Below are positions 31,544 through 41,468 of a DNA stretch of 54,165 bases, piece after piece. The stretch is from Ruminococcus sp. (GTDB lineage Bacteria > Bacillota > Clostridia > Oscillospirales > Ruminococcaceae). Numbering within the stretch: the stretch's first letter is position 1; every line of letters begins with the position of its first letter. Location: assembly GCF_024692365.1 (NCBI RefSeq), contig NZ_JAILMR010000004.1:1-54165 (forward strand), written 5' to 3'. The notes below the pieces were generated by a model. The model was not told where the DNA came from, ran no database searches, and saw only the letters and a program-made list of their open reading frames with translations. Made by a program: the position numbers and the translations under genes.

Positions 31544-33655
31544 ATGAAAAACTTCGGTAAAGCGGTCGTAAGACTCCGCATACTCATCGTCATACTCGCA
31601 TTCGTGCTTGCGGTACCCGCGGCGATAGGTATGCTGAAAACAAGAATAAACTACGACATACTCTCATATCTTCCCGAAGATATCGACACGATGAAAGGTC
31701 AGCAGATAATGCTTGACGAATACGGCAAGGGCGGATTTGCCCTGGTCGTTGTTGAGGGCATGGAGGATAAAGATGTCGCGGCACTTAAAGCCAAGTTTGA
31801 AAAAGTAGATACGGTAAGCGAGGTTCTCTGGTATGACAGCATAGCAGATATCTCCATACCGAAAGAGGTACTTCCGAAAGACATTTTTGAATTCTTCAAC
31901 AGTAAGGACGGCAAATCAACGATGATGGCTGTTTTCTTCGACAAAGCTACATCGGCGGACGAATCCCTTGAAGCAGTTGTTGAAATGAGAAAGATAGCAG
32001 GCAAACAGTGCTACATAAACGGCATGACAGCCATCGTTGAGGATATCAAAGACCTGACGATGAAAGAGACCACCGCATACGTGGGCATAGCTGTACTGCT
32101 GACAAGCATAATCCTTGCAGTTACTATGGATTCACTGCTGATACCCGTATTCTTTATGCTTAGCGTTGGTCTGGCGATACTTTACAATCTGGGAACCAAC
32201 ATTTTCCTCGGTCAGATAAGCTTCATCACACAGGCGCTTACGGCTGTACTCCAGCTTGCGGTTACTATCGACTACTCAATATTCCTCTGGCACAGCTACA
32301 AGGAACAGAAAGAAAAATTCTCCGATAAATATGAGGCTATGGCAGAAGCCATCTCACTTACGATATCCTCTGTGGTATCAAGCTCGGTAACTACCGTTGC
32401 AGGATTCCTGGCACTGTGCTTCATGAGCTACACCCTTGGTCTTGATATGGGTATAGTTATGGCGAAGGGCGTTGTTATCGGCGTTATATGCTGCGTAACT
32501 ATCCTCCCCTCGATGATACTTGTATTCGACAAGCTTCTCGAAAAGACCATACACAAGGATATCATCCCCAGCATGGACAACGTTGCTTCATTTATAATAA
32601 AGCACCACGCGGCGTTCATCGTTCTATTCATCGCCCTGCTGATACCAGGCGTTTACGGACAGACCCACACAGACGTTTACTACAACCTGACAGACACTCT
32701 TCCCACTGACCTTAACAGCGTTATCGCAAACACCAAACTTCAGGAAGAGTTCAACATCTCGTCAACACACATTATCCTCTGCAAGTCAGATATGAAACGC
32801 AAGGACGTTGTCAAGATGACAGACGAGATGAATGAAGTTGACGGTGTCAGCATGACAATGGCTTTCGATACGCTGATAGGTTCATCTATCCCAGAGGAAG
32901 CTATCCCCGAATCGGTAAGCGGTCTGATGAAAGAGGGCGAATGGCAGATGATGCTGGTCGGCTCCGATTACAAGGTGGCTTCACCCGAAGTAAACGCACA
33001 GGTCGATAAGCTGATAAACATTCTTAAAAAGTACGATGATACAGGAATGGTCATAGGCGAAGCTGCTGCGACCAAGGACCTCATAAGCATAACAAAGCGC
33101 GATTTCACAGTTGTAAACACAGTTTCCATCGCGGCGATATTCGTGATTATCCTGATAGCACTGAGATCACTTTCACTGCCGCTGATACTGGTCGCAGTCA
33201 TCGAATTTGCGATAACCGTAAATATGGCAGTTCCCTGCTTCACACATACAAAGATACCTTTCATAGCATCGGTAGTTATAGGCACGATACAGCTGGGCGC
33301 TACCGTTGACTATGCGATACTAATGACCACAAGATACAAACAGGAGCGAGTATCCGGCAAGGACAAGACAGAAGCCGTAACTATCGCACTTTCAACTTCG
33401 ATGAAATCCATCATGGTAAGCGCACTGGGCTTCTTCGCTTCTACCTTCGGCGTTGGCGTATACTCCAGCGTTGATATGATATCACAGCTCTGCACACTGA
33501 TGTCCAGAGGTGCGCTGGTATCCATGGTAACAGTAATATGCGTTCTGCCATCGATGCTGCTTCTGTTCGACAAGGTGATAATCAACAGCACAATAGGCAT
33601 GAAAGATACTGCAAAACGCGAGAAAGCTTACACTGTACCCTCGCTGAACAGTTAA
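31544..33655 (+). CDS. MMPL/RND-superfamily transporter
   Basis: A 703-residue membrane protein with the two-fold RND layout: helix 1 (about 10-30), a ~140-residue outside loop, five helices (about 175-335), helix 7 near 350, a second outside loop (about 375-530) and five helices to 690. GAxVDYAIL-type sequence (LGATVDYAILMTTRY, and VTIDYSIFLWH in the first half) carries the Asp-Tyr pair in the proton pathway of MMPL proteins. Relatives export lipids, glycolipids or drugs. AAGGAACGG precedes the ATG. Thirty bases downstream begins a giant secreted heptad-repeat protein, so the two probably work as one envelope complex under TetR control. Confidence 0.93.
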   Translation: MKNFGKAVVRLRILIVILAFVLAVPAAIGMLKTRINYDILSYLPEDIDTMKGQQIMLDEYGKGGFALVVVEGMEDKDVAALKAKFEKVDTVSEVLWYDSIADISIPKEVLPKDIFEFFNSKDGKSTMMAVFFDKATSADESLEAVVEMRKIAGKQCYINGMTAIVEDIKDLTMKETTAYVGIAVLLTSIILAVTMDSLLIPVFFMLSVGLAILYNLGTNIFLGQISFITQALTAVLQLAVTIDYSIFLWHSYKEQKEKFSDKYEAMAEAISLTISSVVSSSVTTVAGFLALCFMSYTLGLDMGIVMAKGVVIGVICCVTILPSMILVFDKLLEKTIHKDIIPSMDNVASFIIKHHAAFIVLFIALLIPGVYGQTHTDVYYNLTDTLPTDLNSVIANTKLQEEFNISSTHIILCKSDMKRKDVVKMTDEMNEVDGVSMTMAFDTLIGSSIPEEAIPESVSGLMKEGEWQMMLVGSDYKVASPEVNAQVDKLINILKKYDDTGMVIGEAAATKDLISITKRDFTVVNTVSIAAIFVIILIALRSLSLPLILVAVIEFAITVNMAVPCFTHTKIPFIASVVIGTIQLGATVDYAILMTTRYKQERVSGKDKTEAVTIALSTSMKSIMVSALGFFASTFGVGVYSSVDMISQLCTLMSRGALVSMVTVICVLPSMLLLFDKVIINSTIGMKDTAKREKAYTVPSLNS

Positions 33656-33684
33656 AAAGATATTACGGCAAAGGAGATATAGTT

Positions 33685-36600
33685 ATGAAAAAATACAGCA
33701 GATTTTTAGCAGGTGTCCTGGCAGTACTGATATCCGCAGGCTCAACAGGACTTTACGCAGTTGCAAACAAGGACGAAGCATCAAATGCTGATACTTCTTC
33801 AAAAGCTTCCGATAAGGACAGCTCGGAAGCTGATGATGATTACAAGTCACCCGAGATAAAGAAGCGCGATAAGAAGAAGTCGGAAGATACAAAGAAATCA
33901 GACGGCACAACCACCCGCAAGGAAGAGACAGTTTACGTCCTCACCGATGCAAACGGCAACCCCACCAAGACAATAGTCAGCGACCATCTTGTAAATCCTC
34001 AGGGACTTACCTCACTGATGGATATGTCCACCCTGACCGACATCGAGAACGTTAAGAACGATGATACATTCTCGGGCAGCGGAAAGGATATGCAGTGGAA
34101 CACTTCGGGCGGAGATGTTTACTACAAGGGCTACACCGATGCGGCTCTGCCTGTTGATATCAAAGTTACATACACCCTCGACGGCAAGACCATCTCTCCC
34201 GAGGAGCTTGCAGGCAAGAGCGGCAAGGTGACTGTAAGATACGATTATATCAACAACGCAACTACCACCGTCAAGATAAACGGCAAGAACGAAACTATCT
34301 GCACACCTTTCCTGATGGCTACGGGCGCACTTCTGGACGGCACAAAATTCAAGAACATTGAAGTAACCAACGGCAAGATCGTTTCCGACGGTGACAGACA
34401 GGCTGTTATCGGCTATGCACTTCCCGGACTGACTTCAAGCCTTGGTTTTGACGAAGATAGTGACCTCGGCATACCCGACTATTTCGAGTTCACTGCCGAT
34501 GTTACCGACTTCGAGCTGAAAACAGTATTCACCGCAGGAACTAACAGCTTCTTCAACGAGATAGACTTCGGCGGTATCGACAAGCTTGACGAACTGGAAG
34601 AAAAGCTTGGTGAACTGGCTGATGCAGTGGATAAGCTTTCAGATGGTTCACAGCAGCTTTATGACGGCACCAAGGAACTCAATGAGGGCGTTGGCAAGCT
34701 GAAAGACGGCGCAGATCAGCTGAATGACGGCGGCAAACAGCTCAACGACGGTGCAGTTTCTCTGGCTGATGGTGCAAGCAAACTGGCTGACGGCACCAAA
34801 AAGCTGGACAGCGGTGCAGGTGAACTGGTAGATGGTATCCGCGGTGCAAAGGACGGCAGCAGCAAGCTGGCGGGCGGTTTCGTACAGGTAAATGACGGCG
34901 CGGCTCAGCTGAAAGACGGTTCTGCAAAGCTGGCAAACGGTCTGGGCGATGCGGACACAGGCGCAAAGACTCTCGATGAGGGCGCAGCTTCTCTTGCAGA
35001 CGGAGCAAGCAAACTCGATGACGGCATACAGAAAGTTGCGAACGGTTCGGGCGCACTGGCTGAGGGTACAAAGACTCTCGATGATGGTGCAAAGACTCTG
35101 CTTGACGGAATAAAGGCTGCAAAGAACGGTTCTGCACAGCTGGTGGACGGCTTCATACAGGTAAATTCCGGTGCGGCAAACCTGAAAGCGGGTACAGCAC
35201 AGCTGGCGGCAGGTCTTGTCGATGCAGACAACGGCACTGCACAGCTGAAAGACGGCGCTGACAAGCTGAAAAACGGCGCAGATTCTGCAGCAGCAGGCGC
35301 ACAGACCCTCAAAGACGGCACAGCATCAGCAAAGGACGGCGCAAAGTCTCTGGCTGAGGGCGCTAAAACTCTTGAGGATGGCTTAAAGTCTGCCAAGGAC
35401 GGTTCTGCAAAGTTAAAGAACGGCACAGCTCAGCTGAAAGACGGTGCAAGTGAACTCAAATCCGGCACAGCAAAACTGGCTGAGGGCATATGCTCCGCCG
35501 ATAAGGGCGCAGCAGACGTTCACAGCGGTGCAAAGAAAGTTGCAAGTGGTTCAAAAACTCTGGCTGACGGTGCGGCAACTCTTGATTCGGGTGCGGCAAG
35601 CGTAGCAGCAGGCTCTTCACAGATTTCAACAGGCGCAGGCTCACTCAGCACTTCCGCAGGCACACTCTCCGCAGGTATAACTTCCTCCAAGGCGGGTTCT
35701 GCAAAGGTCCTTGCAGGCGCACAGGCACTTTCGGGCGGTATCGATACTCTCGCCGAAGGTGCAGCAGCTATCCCCGAAAAGCTGAGCGGCGTATCGGCTT
35801 CAATGACAAACGCCGCAGACAGCCTTAACTCCACAATAGAATACAACAAGCAGGTGCTGACAGGATTACAGCAGGTATACGCTGCAAACCCCAGCGATGA
35901 TATAGCTACGATGATAGGCACTCTCCAGCAGACTATCGCTTCTCAGGAGCAGATAGCCGCAGGTCTGGCAGAGGGTTCTTCTCAGATATCGGCAGACACA
36001 ACCGAACTCACAAACGGTATCGCAAGCCTGAAAACAGGTGCGGCTTCACTGGTAGAGGGTGCAGATGCCCTTGATAAGGGACTTGCAACTCTCGATGAGG
36101 GCGGCAAGGCTCTGGCTGCAGGCGCAGGCAAGCTTTATACAAGCTCGAAAACTCTTGCTGACGGCGCTGCTAAGGTATCCACAGGTGCAGCAGGACTTAA
36201 AGCAGGCAGCAGCGAACTTCTGACAGGTGCAAATGCACTTTCCGAAGGTACAGGTTCACTCTCCAAGGGACTGACTACCGCTTCCGCAGGCGCTAAGAGC
36301 GTTGACAACGGCGCAAAGGCATTGCAGACAGGCATCGAGCAGGTAAATGCTGGCGCAGCAGCACTTGATGAAGGTCTGGGCAAGCTGGCAGCAGGTTCGG
36401 GCGACCTCAGAGTTGGTGCAAACACACTGTTCAACGGCATTGCCGCAATCGATACAGGTACGACTTCCCTTTCCGAGGGCATCAAGGCTCTGGCAACAGG
36501 CGCAGGTTCACTCAGCGCAGGTGCTTCTTCCCTTTCAACAGGACTTCACTCCGCAACTACAGGCGCTGCTGCTCTCGATGAGGGTGCAGGCAAGCTTCAG

Positions 36601-37335
36601 GGCGGACTTACACAGCTTTCAGACGGCACAACACAGCTTGACAACGGACTTGGTCAGCTGACCGAGGGCGGCGAAAAGCTGAAAGCAGGCACAGGCACAC
36701 TGGCTTCAAAGGTGACCGAGCTTGTAGCAGGTGCAGGACAGCTTGCTGACGGCAGTACAGCTGTTGCGGACGGTGCTAAGAAAATATCGGGCGGCGCACA
36801 CTCCCTCGCCGAGGGCATAACCGCTGCATATAATGGTGCAGGACAGCTCGATACAGGTATCGGCTCGTTACAGGGCGGACTTACTCAGCTTTCAAACGGT
36901 GCTTCCGCACTTGATAACGGTCTGGGACTTATCTGGCAGGGCGGACAGACCCTCAAAGACGGCACCTATACCGTATCCACAGGCAGCGCACAGCTTTTCG
37001 AGGGTGCTGAAAAACTCTCCGACGGCAGCGGTACACTTTACGCTGGCATCACTTCTCTCAGCGACGGCGCTTCTCAGCTGAAAGACGGTTCACAGAAACT
37101 GGAAGACGGCGCTAAGAAACTCAACAGCGGCATGAAGAAATTCCGCCGTGAGGGCATCGACAAGATAATCAACGCTTACAACGATGATATCACTCCCCTG
37201 CTGGACAGACTCGACGCTCTCAAAAACGCAAGCAAGGCTTATGATAACTTCTCGGGCAAGGCAGAAAATACCGAGGGCGAAGTCAAGTTCATCTACGAGA
37301 CAGCCCCTGTAACTGCCGACAAGAAAAATGACTGA
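33685..37335 (+). CDS. Giant secreted protein of xxxLxxG heptad repeats
   Basis: A 1216-residue protein. The ATG at 33685 follows AAAGGAG and gives a signal peptide (KKYSRFLAGVLAVLISAGST), then a charged low-complexity linker (about 32-75) and a ~220-residue N-terminal domain. From about residue 310 to 1155 come roughly 110 heptads of the form xxLxxGa (LADGASK, LKDGTAQ and similar), interrupted once near residues 705-765. This is the repeat seen in YhgE/Pip-type proteins, here without their membrane domains. A 273-base (91-residue, 13-heptad) higher-order repeat is visible, with equivalent points at 34831, 35104 and 35377. The rod probably extends the MMPL transporter through the cell wall or to the surface. 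Terminated at 37381. Confidence 0.85.
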   Translation: MKKYSRFLAGVLAVLISAGSTGLYAVANKDEASNADTSSKASDKDSSEADDDYKSPEIKKRDKKKSEDTKKSDGTTTRKEETVYVLTDANGNPTKTIVSDHLVNPQGLTSLMDMSTLTDIENVKNDDTFSGSGKDMQWNTSGGDVYYKGYTDAALPVDIKVTYTLDGKTISPEELAGKSGKVTVRYDYINNATTTVKINGKNETICTPFLMATGALLDGTKFKNIEVTNGKIVSDGDRQAVIGYALPGLTSSLGFDEDSDLGIPDYFEFTADVTDFELKTVFTAGTNSFFNEIDFGGIDKLDELEEKLGELADAVDKLSDGSQQLYDGTKELNEGVGKLKDGADQLNDGGKQLNDGAVSLADGASKLADGTKKLDSGAGELVDGIRGAKDGSSKLAGGFVQVNDGAAQLKDGSAKLANGLGDADTGAKTLDEGAASLADGASKLDDGIQKVANGSGALAEGTKTLDDGAKTLLDGIKAAKNGSAQLVDGFIQVNSGAANLKAGTAQLAAGLVDADNGTAQLKDGADKLKNGADSAAAGAQTLKDGTASAKDGAKSLAEGAKTLEDGLKSAKDGSAKLKNGTAQLKDGASELKSGTAKLAEGICSADKGAADVHSGAKKVASGSKTLADGAATLDSGAASVAAGSSQISTGAGSLSTSAGTLSAGITSSKAGSAKVLAGAQALSGGIDTLAEGAAAIPEKLSGVSASMTNAADSLNSTIEYNKQVLTGLQQVYAANPSDDIATMIGTLQQTIASQEQIAAGLAEGSSQISADTTELTNGIASLKTGAASLVEGADALDKGLATLDEGGKALAAGAGKLYTSSKTLADGAAKVSTGAAGLKAGSSELLTGANALSEGTGSLSKGLTTASAGAKSVDNGAKALQTGIEQVNAGAAALDEGLGKLAAGSGDLRVGANTLFNGIAAIDTGTTSLSEGIKALATGAGSLSAGASSLSTGLHSATTGAAALDEGAGKLQGGLTQLSDGTTQLDNGLGQLTEGGEKLKAGTGTLASKVTELVAGAGQLADGSTAVADGAKKISGGAHSLAEGITAAYNGAGQLDTGIGSLQGGLTQLSNGASALDNGLGLIWQGGQTLKDGTYTVSTGSAQLFEGAEKLSDGSGTLYAGITSLSDGASQLKDGSQKLEDGAKKLNSGMKKFRREGIDKIINAYNDDITPLLDRLDALKNASKAYDNFSGKAENTEGEVKFIYETAPVTADKKND

Positions 37336-37380
37336 TAAAGCCACTTGCTATTGATTCAGACTTCTCCATAATATACCCTT

Positions 37381-37421
37381 TCACCCGCTTCTCCAATTGC
37401 CGAGAGAAGCGGGTGATTTTT
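37381..37421 (+). terminator. Terminator of the MMPL operon
   Basis: TCACCCGCTTCTC (37381-37393) pairs perfectly with GAGAAGCGGGTGA (37404-37416), followed by TTTTT. Confidence 0.92.
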
Positions 37422-37474
37422 CGTTAATATATTGAACATAAATATAAATTGCTGAATTTTAATCGCAAAAACTA

Positions 37475-37503
37475 TTGACAATGCACATACAAAGTGTTAT
37501 CAT
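37475..37503 (+). promoter_or_regulatory. Promoter of the beta-propeller HD-GYP gene
   Basis: TTGACA (37475-37480), a 17-base spacer and TATCAT (37498-37503), giving a leader of about 140 bases. No known riboswitch fold was recognised in the leader. Confidence 0.65.
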
Positions 37504-37653
37504 ATACTTATGAATAAATATTATCCTTAGATTGACGATTTTGTTACATGATTGTACATAAAAGTATGAAATAAAGCGACCGCATAAACTTGTATACTGA
37601 CTGAAATACAGCCGTTTTACCGACTGTGGGTATAAATACGGAGAGTGAGTAAA

Positions 37654-40600
37654 ATGATAATAAAACTCAGCTTTATAAACAGGATAGCCAAAAAACTGCT
37701 TTGCATCACGGCTTCGGCAGTATTGCTGACTTCAGCCATAACTGCTGTGCATTTTCGGGTGCAGGGCGATGATATAGTTGCAGGTGAAGAACTTTCGGTT
37801 GACCCCACAGGCAAGGGCGAGGGCTATTCCACCGTGCTTTACGATAACACCTCGGGACTGCCGACCTCGGAAGCCAACGATATCGTCGAAACCAGCGATG
37901 GCTTCATCTGGATAGGCAGTTACAGCGGACTTATCCGCTATGACGGCAATACCTTTGAGCGAATAGATTCTACCACGGGCATAGCCAGCGTTGTTAACCT
38001 TTTTGTGGATTCAAAAGACCGTCTGTGGGTAGGCACCAATGACAGCGGCGCGGCTGTGATGGAAAAAGGCGAGTTCACAATATACAACAAGGAAAACGGT
38101 CTGACTTCCCTTTCCATACGTTCCATAACCGAGGATAACGATGGCAACATATATCTCGGCACAACTCAGGGCATCGCACTGATTGACAAAAGCGGAAAAC
38201 TTTCAATGATAGATGAACCCCAGATCAACAACGGCTACATACGTATGCTGAATAAAGGTTCAGGTGATACGATATACGGCATAACCATCGACGGTGCAGT
38301 GTTCACTCTTGAAAACAAAAGGCTGAAAAGCTTCATCGACCCTGAACAGCTTGGCATTGAAGATGCCCATTCGATACTCCCCGACCCCGCAAAGGAAGGT
38401 TATATCTACATAGGCACCAAGGATAATGCTGTCTATCACGGCGAACTTTCAAAGGGCTTCAAAAATACAACTCCCACCGATATCTCACCCCTCGGGTACG
38501 TAAACTCCATGTGTTCCGTGGGCGATATGCTGTGGGTATGCGCCGATAACGGCATAGGCTTTATCGACGGCGGAAAATTCACTGTTCTGGAAAATATCCC
38601 CCTGACCACATCTATCGAAGATATGATGACGGATTACCAGAAAAACCTCTGGTTCGTATCATCACAGCAGGGCGTGATGAAGATAGTGCCCAATCAGTTC
38701 ACGGATATATTCGAGAAATACAAACTGGATAACGAGGTGGTATATTCCACCTGTGCAGAGGGCGGCAGGCTTTACATCGGCACGAAAAACAGTGGTCTGC
38801 TGGTACTCAGCAACGGCAGAAAAGTTGAAACCCTGCCCATCACATCCTCAAAAACAGCTTCAGGCGAAGTCTGCGAAGATACCGACCTTATCAACCTGAT
38901 GCAGGGCTGTAAGATACGTTCAATAATACGCGACAGCAAAAACAGGGTCTGGTTCTCGACTTTCGGCGAACAGGGACTTCTGCGATATGACAACGGAAAT
39001 ATAATAAAATTCACCGTGGCTGACGGTATGCCCTCGGAACGTGTGAGAACTGTGATTGAACGTTCCGACGGAACTTTCGTGGCAGTCTGCACAGGCGGTG
39101 CGGCGGTCATCAAGGACGATACGATAATAAAAGTCTACGGCGAAAACGACGGCATAAGCAACACCGAGATACTTACAGCCGCCGAAAGCGCAAACGGCGA
39201 CCTCATACTTGGCACAGACGGCGGCGGTATCTTTATTATCAGCGAAAATGAAACCATTCACCGCGGCACCGATGACGGACTTCATTCTGATGTTATCATG
39301 CGCATAAAAAAAGATATCTCACGGGATATCTACTGGATAGTTACCAGCAATTCCCTTGCCTACATGGATGCCGCCTACAATATCACCACGATACAGAAGT
39401 TCCCATATTCAAATAATTTTGACCTTTACGAAAATTCCCGCGGCGAGATGTGGATACTCAGCAGCAACGGAATTTACGTTGAAAAATGCGAAACACTTCT
39501 GGAAAACGACGAACTCTCTCCTATCTACTACGGCAGGGACAACGGACTCTCCTGCATAACTACTTCAAACTCATACAGCGAACTGACCGATGACGGCGAC
39601 CTTTATATCTCTGGAACCACAGGCGTTGCAAAGGTCAATATCGAAAAGGAATTTGAAAACGTAAACAGCATAAAACTTTCGGTACCCTACGCCGAAGCGG
39701 ATGGCAAAATGATATACCCCGACAGTGATGGCAATATCGTGATACCCTCAACCGTCAAAAAGCTGACCATATACAGCTTTGCCTACAACTACTCCCTGAT
39801 AAATCCCGAGATAACCTACTGCCTTGAAGGCTTTGACAAAAGCCCCGTGACGATAAGGCAAAGCGAACTCGCTCCCGTGTCCTACACCAATCTCCACGGC
39901 GGAACATACAGCTTCGTCATGCAGGTAAAAGACCCGCGTAACGACACTTCAAAAGAACTTGTAGTAAAGATAGTCAAGGAAAAAGCGATATACGAAAAGC
40001 TGTGGTTCATGCTGTTGTGCGCAGCCATCGTTCTCGGCATTATCTTTTTGATATTCAAGAAATATACCGACCGCAGAACAGCCCGATTCCTTGAAAAGGA
40101 AAAAGAGCAGAAGACCCTTATCCGTGAGATAGTTGAAGCTTTCGCGAAAGTCATCGATATGAAAGACAAGTACACCAACGGTCATTCCACCCGCGTGGCA
40201 GAATATACCATGATGCTTGCCCGCGAACTTGGGCTTGACGAGGACACCATCGAGAGGTACTACAACATCGCTCTGCTGCACGATATCGGAAAAGTCGGCG
40301 TACCTGCCGAAGTCCTCAACAAACCCGGCAAGCTGACTGACCAGGAATTCAAGATAATCAAATCACACTCGGCGCTGGGCTATAACACGCTGAAAAACAT
40401 CAGCATAATGCCCGAACTTGCCATCGGCGCAGGGGCACATCACGAACGTCCCGACGGCAAGGGATATCCTAAGGGTCTTAAAGGTGATGAGATACCCCGC
40501 GTAGCGCAAATAATCGCAGTAGCAGATACTTTCGATGCCATGTATTCCGACCGTCCTTACCGCAAGCGCATGAATTTCGATAAAGCAGTCTCAATCATGA

Positions 40601-40764
40601 AAGAAGTCAAAGGCACTCAGCTGACCGAAGATGTCGTTGATGCATTCCTAAGGCTGGTAGATAAAGGCGAATTCCGCGCCCCCGACGATGAGGGTGGCGG
40701 TACAACCGAGGATATCGATAATATCCACAAGCGTCAGAATAAAGAGGCCGAAAGCAGATCGTGA
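37654..40764 (+). CDS. Beta-propeller sensor with HD-GYP c-di-GMP phosphodiesterase output
   Basis: A 1036-residue one-component receptor. The ATG at 37654 is chosen over a GTG nine bases earlier because GGAG at 37640 is correctly spaced for it. An N-terminal signal anchor (about 10-32) leads to repeated propeller blades (LWVGTNDSG, GNIYLGTTQG, RVWFSTFG and others) to ~690, then a Y_Y_Y-like domain (~695-775), a transmembrane helix (~778-797) and an HD-GYP domain with His876-Asp877 (LLHDIGK) and HHERPDGKGYP ending at 939. This is the outside half of Bacteroides-type hybrid two-component polysaccharide sensors, joined to c-di-GMP breakdown instead of a histidine kinase. A role in sensing plant oligosaccharides is an inference. 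Confidence 0.88.
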   Translation: MIIKLSFINRIAKKLLCITASAVLLTSAITAVHFRVQGDDIVAGEELSVDPTGKGEGYSTVLYDNTSGLPTSEANDIVETSDGFIWIGSYSGLIRYDGNTFERIDSTTGIASVVNLFVDSKDRLWVGTNDSGAAVMEKGEFTIYNKENGLTSLSIRSITEDNDGNIYLGTTQGIALIDKSGKLSMIDEPQINNGYIRMLNKGSGDTIYGITIDGAVFTLENKRLKSFIDPEQLGIEDAHSILPDPAKEGYIYIGTKDNAVYHGELSKGFKNTTPTDISPLGYVNSMCSVGDMLWVCADNGIGFIDGGKFTVLENIPLTTSIEDMMTDYQKNLWFVSSQQGVMKIVPNQFTDIFEKYKLDNEVVYSTCAEGGRLYIGTKNSGLLVLSNGRKVETLPITSSKTASGEVCEDTDLINLMQGCKIRSIIRDSKNRVWFSTFGEQGLLRYDNGNIIKFTVADGMPSERVRTVIERSDGTFVAVCTGGAAVIKDDTIIKVYGENDGISNTEILTAAESANGDLILGTDGGGIFIISENETIHRGTDDGLHSDVIMRIKKDISRDIYWIVTSNSLAYMDAAYNITTIQKFPYSNNFDLYENSRGEMWILSSNGIYVEKCETLLENDELSPIYYGRDNGLSCITTSNSYSELTDDGDLYISGTTGVAKVNIEKEFENVNSIKLSVPYAEADGKMIYPDSDGNIVIPSTVKKLTIYSFAYNYSLINPEITYCLEGFDKSPVTIRQSELAPVSYTNLHGGTYSFVMQVKDPRNDTSKELVVKIVKEKAIYEKLWFMLLCAAIVLGIIFLIFKKYTDRRTARFLEKEKEQKTLIREIVEAFAKVIDMKDKYTNGHSTRVAEYTMMLARELGLDEDTIERYYNIALLHDIGKVGVPAEVLNKPGKLTDQEFKIIKSHSALGYNTLKNISIMPELAIGAGAHHERPDGKGYPKGLKGDEIPRVAQIIAVADTFDAMYSDRPYRKRMNFDKAVSIMKEVKGTQLTEDVVDAFLRLVDKGEFRAPDDEGGGTTEDIDNIHKRQNKEAESRS

Positions 40765-40848
40765 TGATTTTACCGACTAACAACGCGCATATCTGACGCA
40801 GGACGGTCACGCTGTCCAAAAAAATTCATACTAAATTTGCAAAACCTC

Positions 40849-40877
40849 TTGAAATTTGAAAGTTTCTGTGTTATAAT
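40849..40877 (+). promoter_or_regulatory. nrdR promoter
   Basis: TTGAAA (40849-40854), a 17-base spacer and TATAAT (40872-40877), about 50 bases before the start. Confidence 0.75.
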
Positions 40878-40929
40878 GTAATACAGAGAAAAAAAACGTA
40901 CATCATTGACCGGAATAGGAGTTATTAAA

Positions 40930-41376
40930 ATGAGATGTCCCTTTTGCAGCCATGAGGATACAAGAGTAATAGATTCAAGACCCAGCGAGGGCAAAAAGCG
41001 CAGAAGACGTGAATGCCCTAAGTGCGGCAGACGCTTCACCACTTATGAAGTCGTTGAAAAGCCTCTGCTGATGGTTTATAAAAAGGACGGTTCCTTTGAA
41101 CCCTTTGACAGACAGAAGCTGATAAAGGGCTTGCAGAACGCTATAAAGAAGCGTCCTGTCAGCGTTGAACAGGTCACAAACCTTGTGGATGATATCGAAA
41201 ATACCTATGCCAACAAGATGCAGACCGAGACCACCACAGGCGAGATAGGCGATATGGTGCTCAGCGGTCTGAAAAAGCTGGATAATGTGGCTTATGTGCG
41301 TTTTGCTTCTGTGTATAAGGACTTCAATGATGTTGATTCGTTTATACAGATAATCTCTGAACTCTCCGAAAAGTAA
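40930..41376 (+). CDS. nrdR: NrdR repressor of ribonucleotide reductase genes
   Basis: A 148-residue protein starting MRCPFCSHEDTRVIDSRP, the standard NrdR opening. A zinc ribbon is formed by Cys3, Cys6, Cys29 and Cys32, followed by an ATP-cone (about 49-139: VYKKDGSFEPFDRQKL). NrdR binds NrdR boxes upstream of nrd operons and represses them when dATP is high. AGGAG lies eight bases upstream of the ATG at 40930. No nrd gene is nearby. Confidence 0.97.
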   Translation: MRCPFCSHEDTRVIDSRPSEGKKRRRRECPKCGRRFTTYEVVEKPLLMVYKKDGSFEPFDRQKLIKGLQNAIKKRPVSVEQVTNLVDDIENTYANKMQTETTTGEIGDMVLSGLKKLDNVAYVRFASVYKDFNDVDSFIQIISELSEK

Positions 41377-41424
41377 ACTTCGGACTAAAAAAGTTTTCTC
41401 ATTAAAACTCAAATAAAGACCGAT

Positions 41425-41456
41425 GAACGCCCTGCTTTTATGCGGGGCGTTCGTCG
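41425..41456. terminator. Hairpin between nrdR and the GH27 gene
   Basis: GAACGCCCTGC (41425-41435) pairs with GCGGGGCGTTC (41442-41452) with one mismatch, directly after the minus-strand GH27 gene end. T-tract is poor on both strands. Confidence 0.6.
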
Positions 41457-41468
41457 TTGTCTGTATTA

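Noticed and set aside
34742..36485. Several Ala/Pro/Ser-rich minus-strand frames in the heptad gene
   Set aside because: They arise from the repetitive codons of the plus-strand gene and carry no start signals.
37504..37653. Possible c-di-GMP riboswitch in the leader of the HD-GYP gene
   Set aside because: The conserved GEMM core and tetraloop-receptor pattern could not be found.
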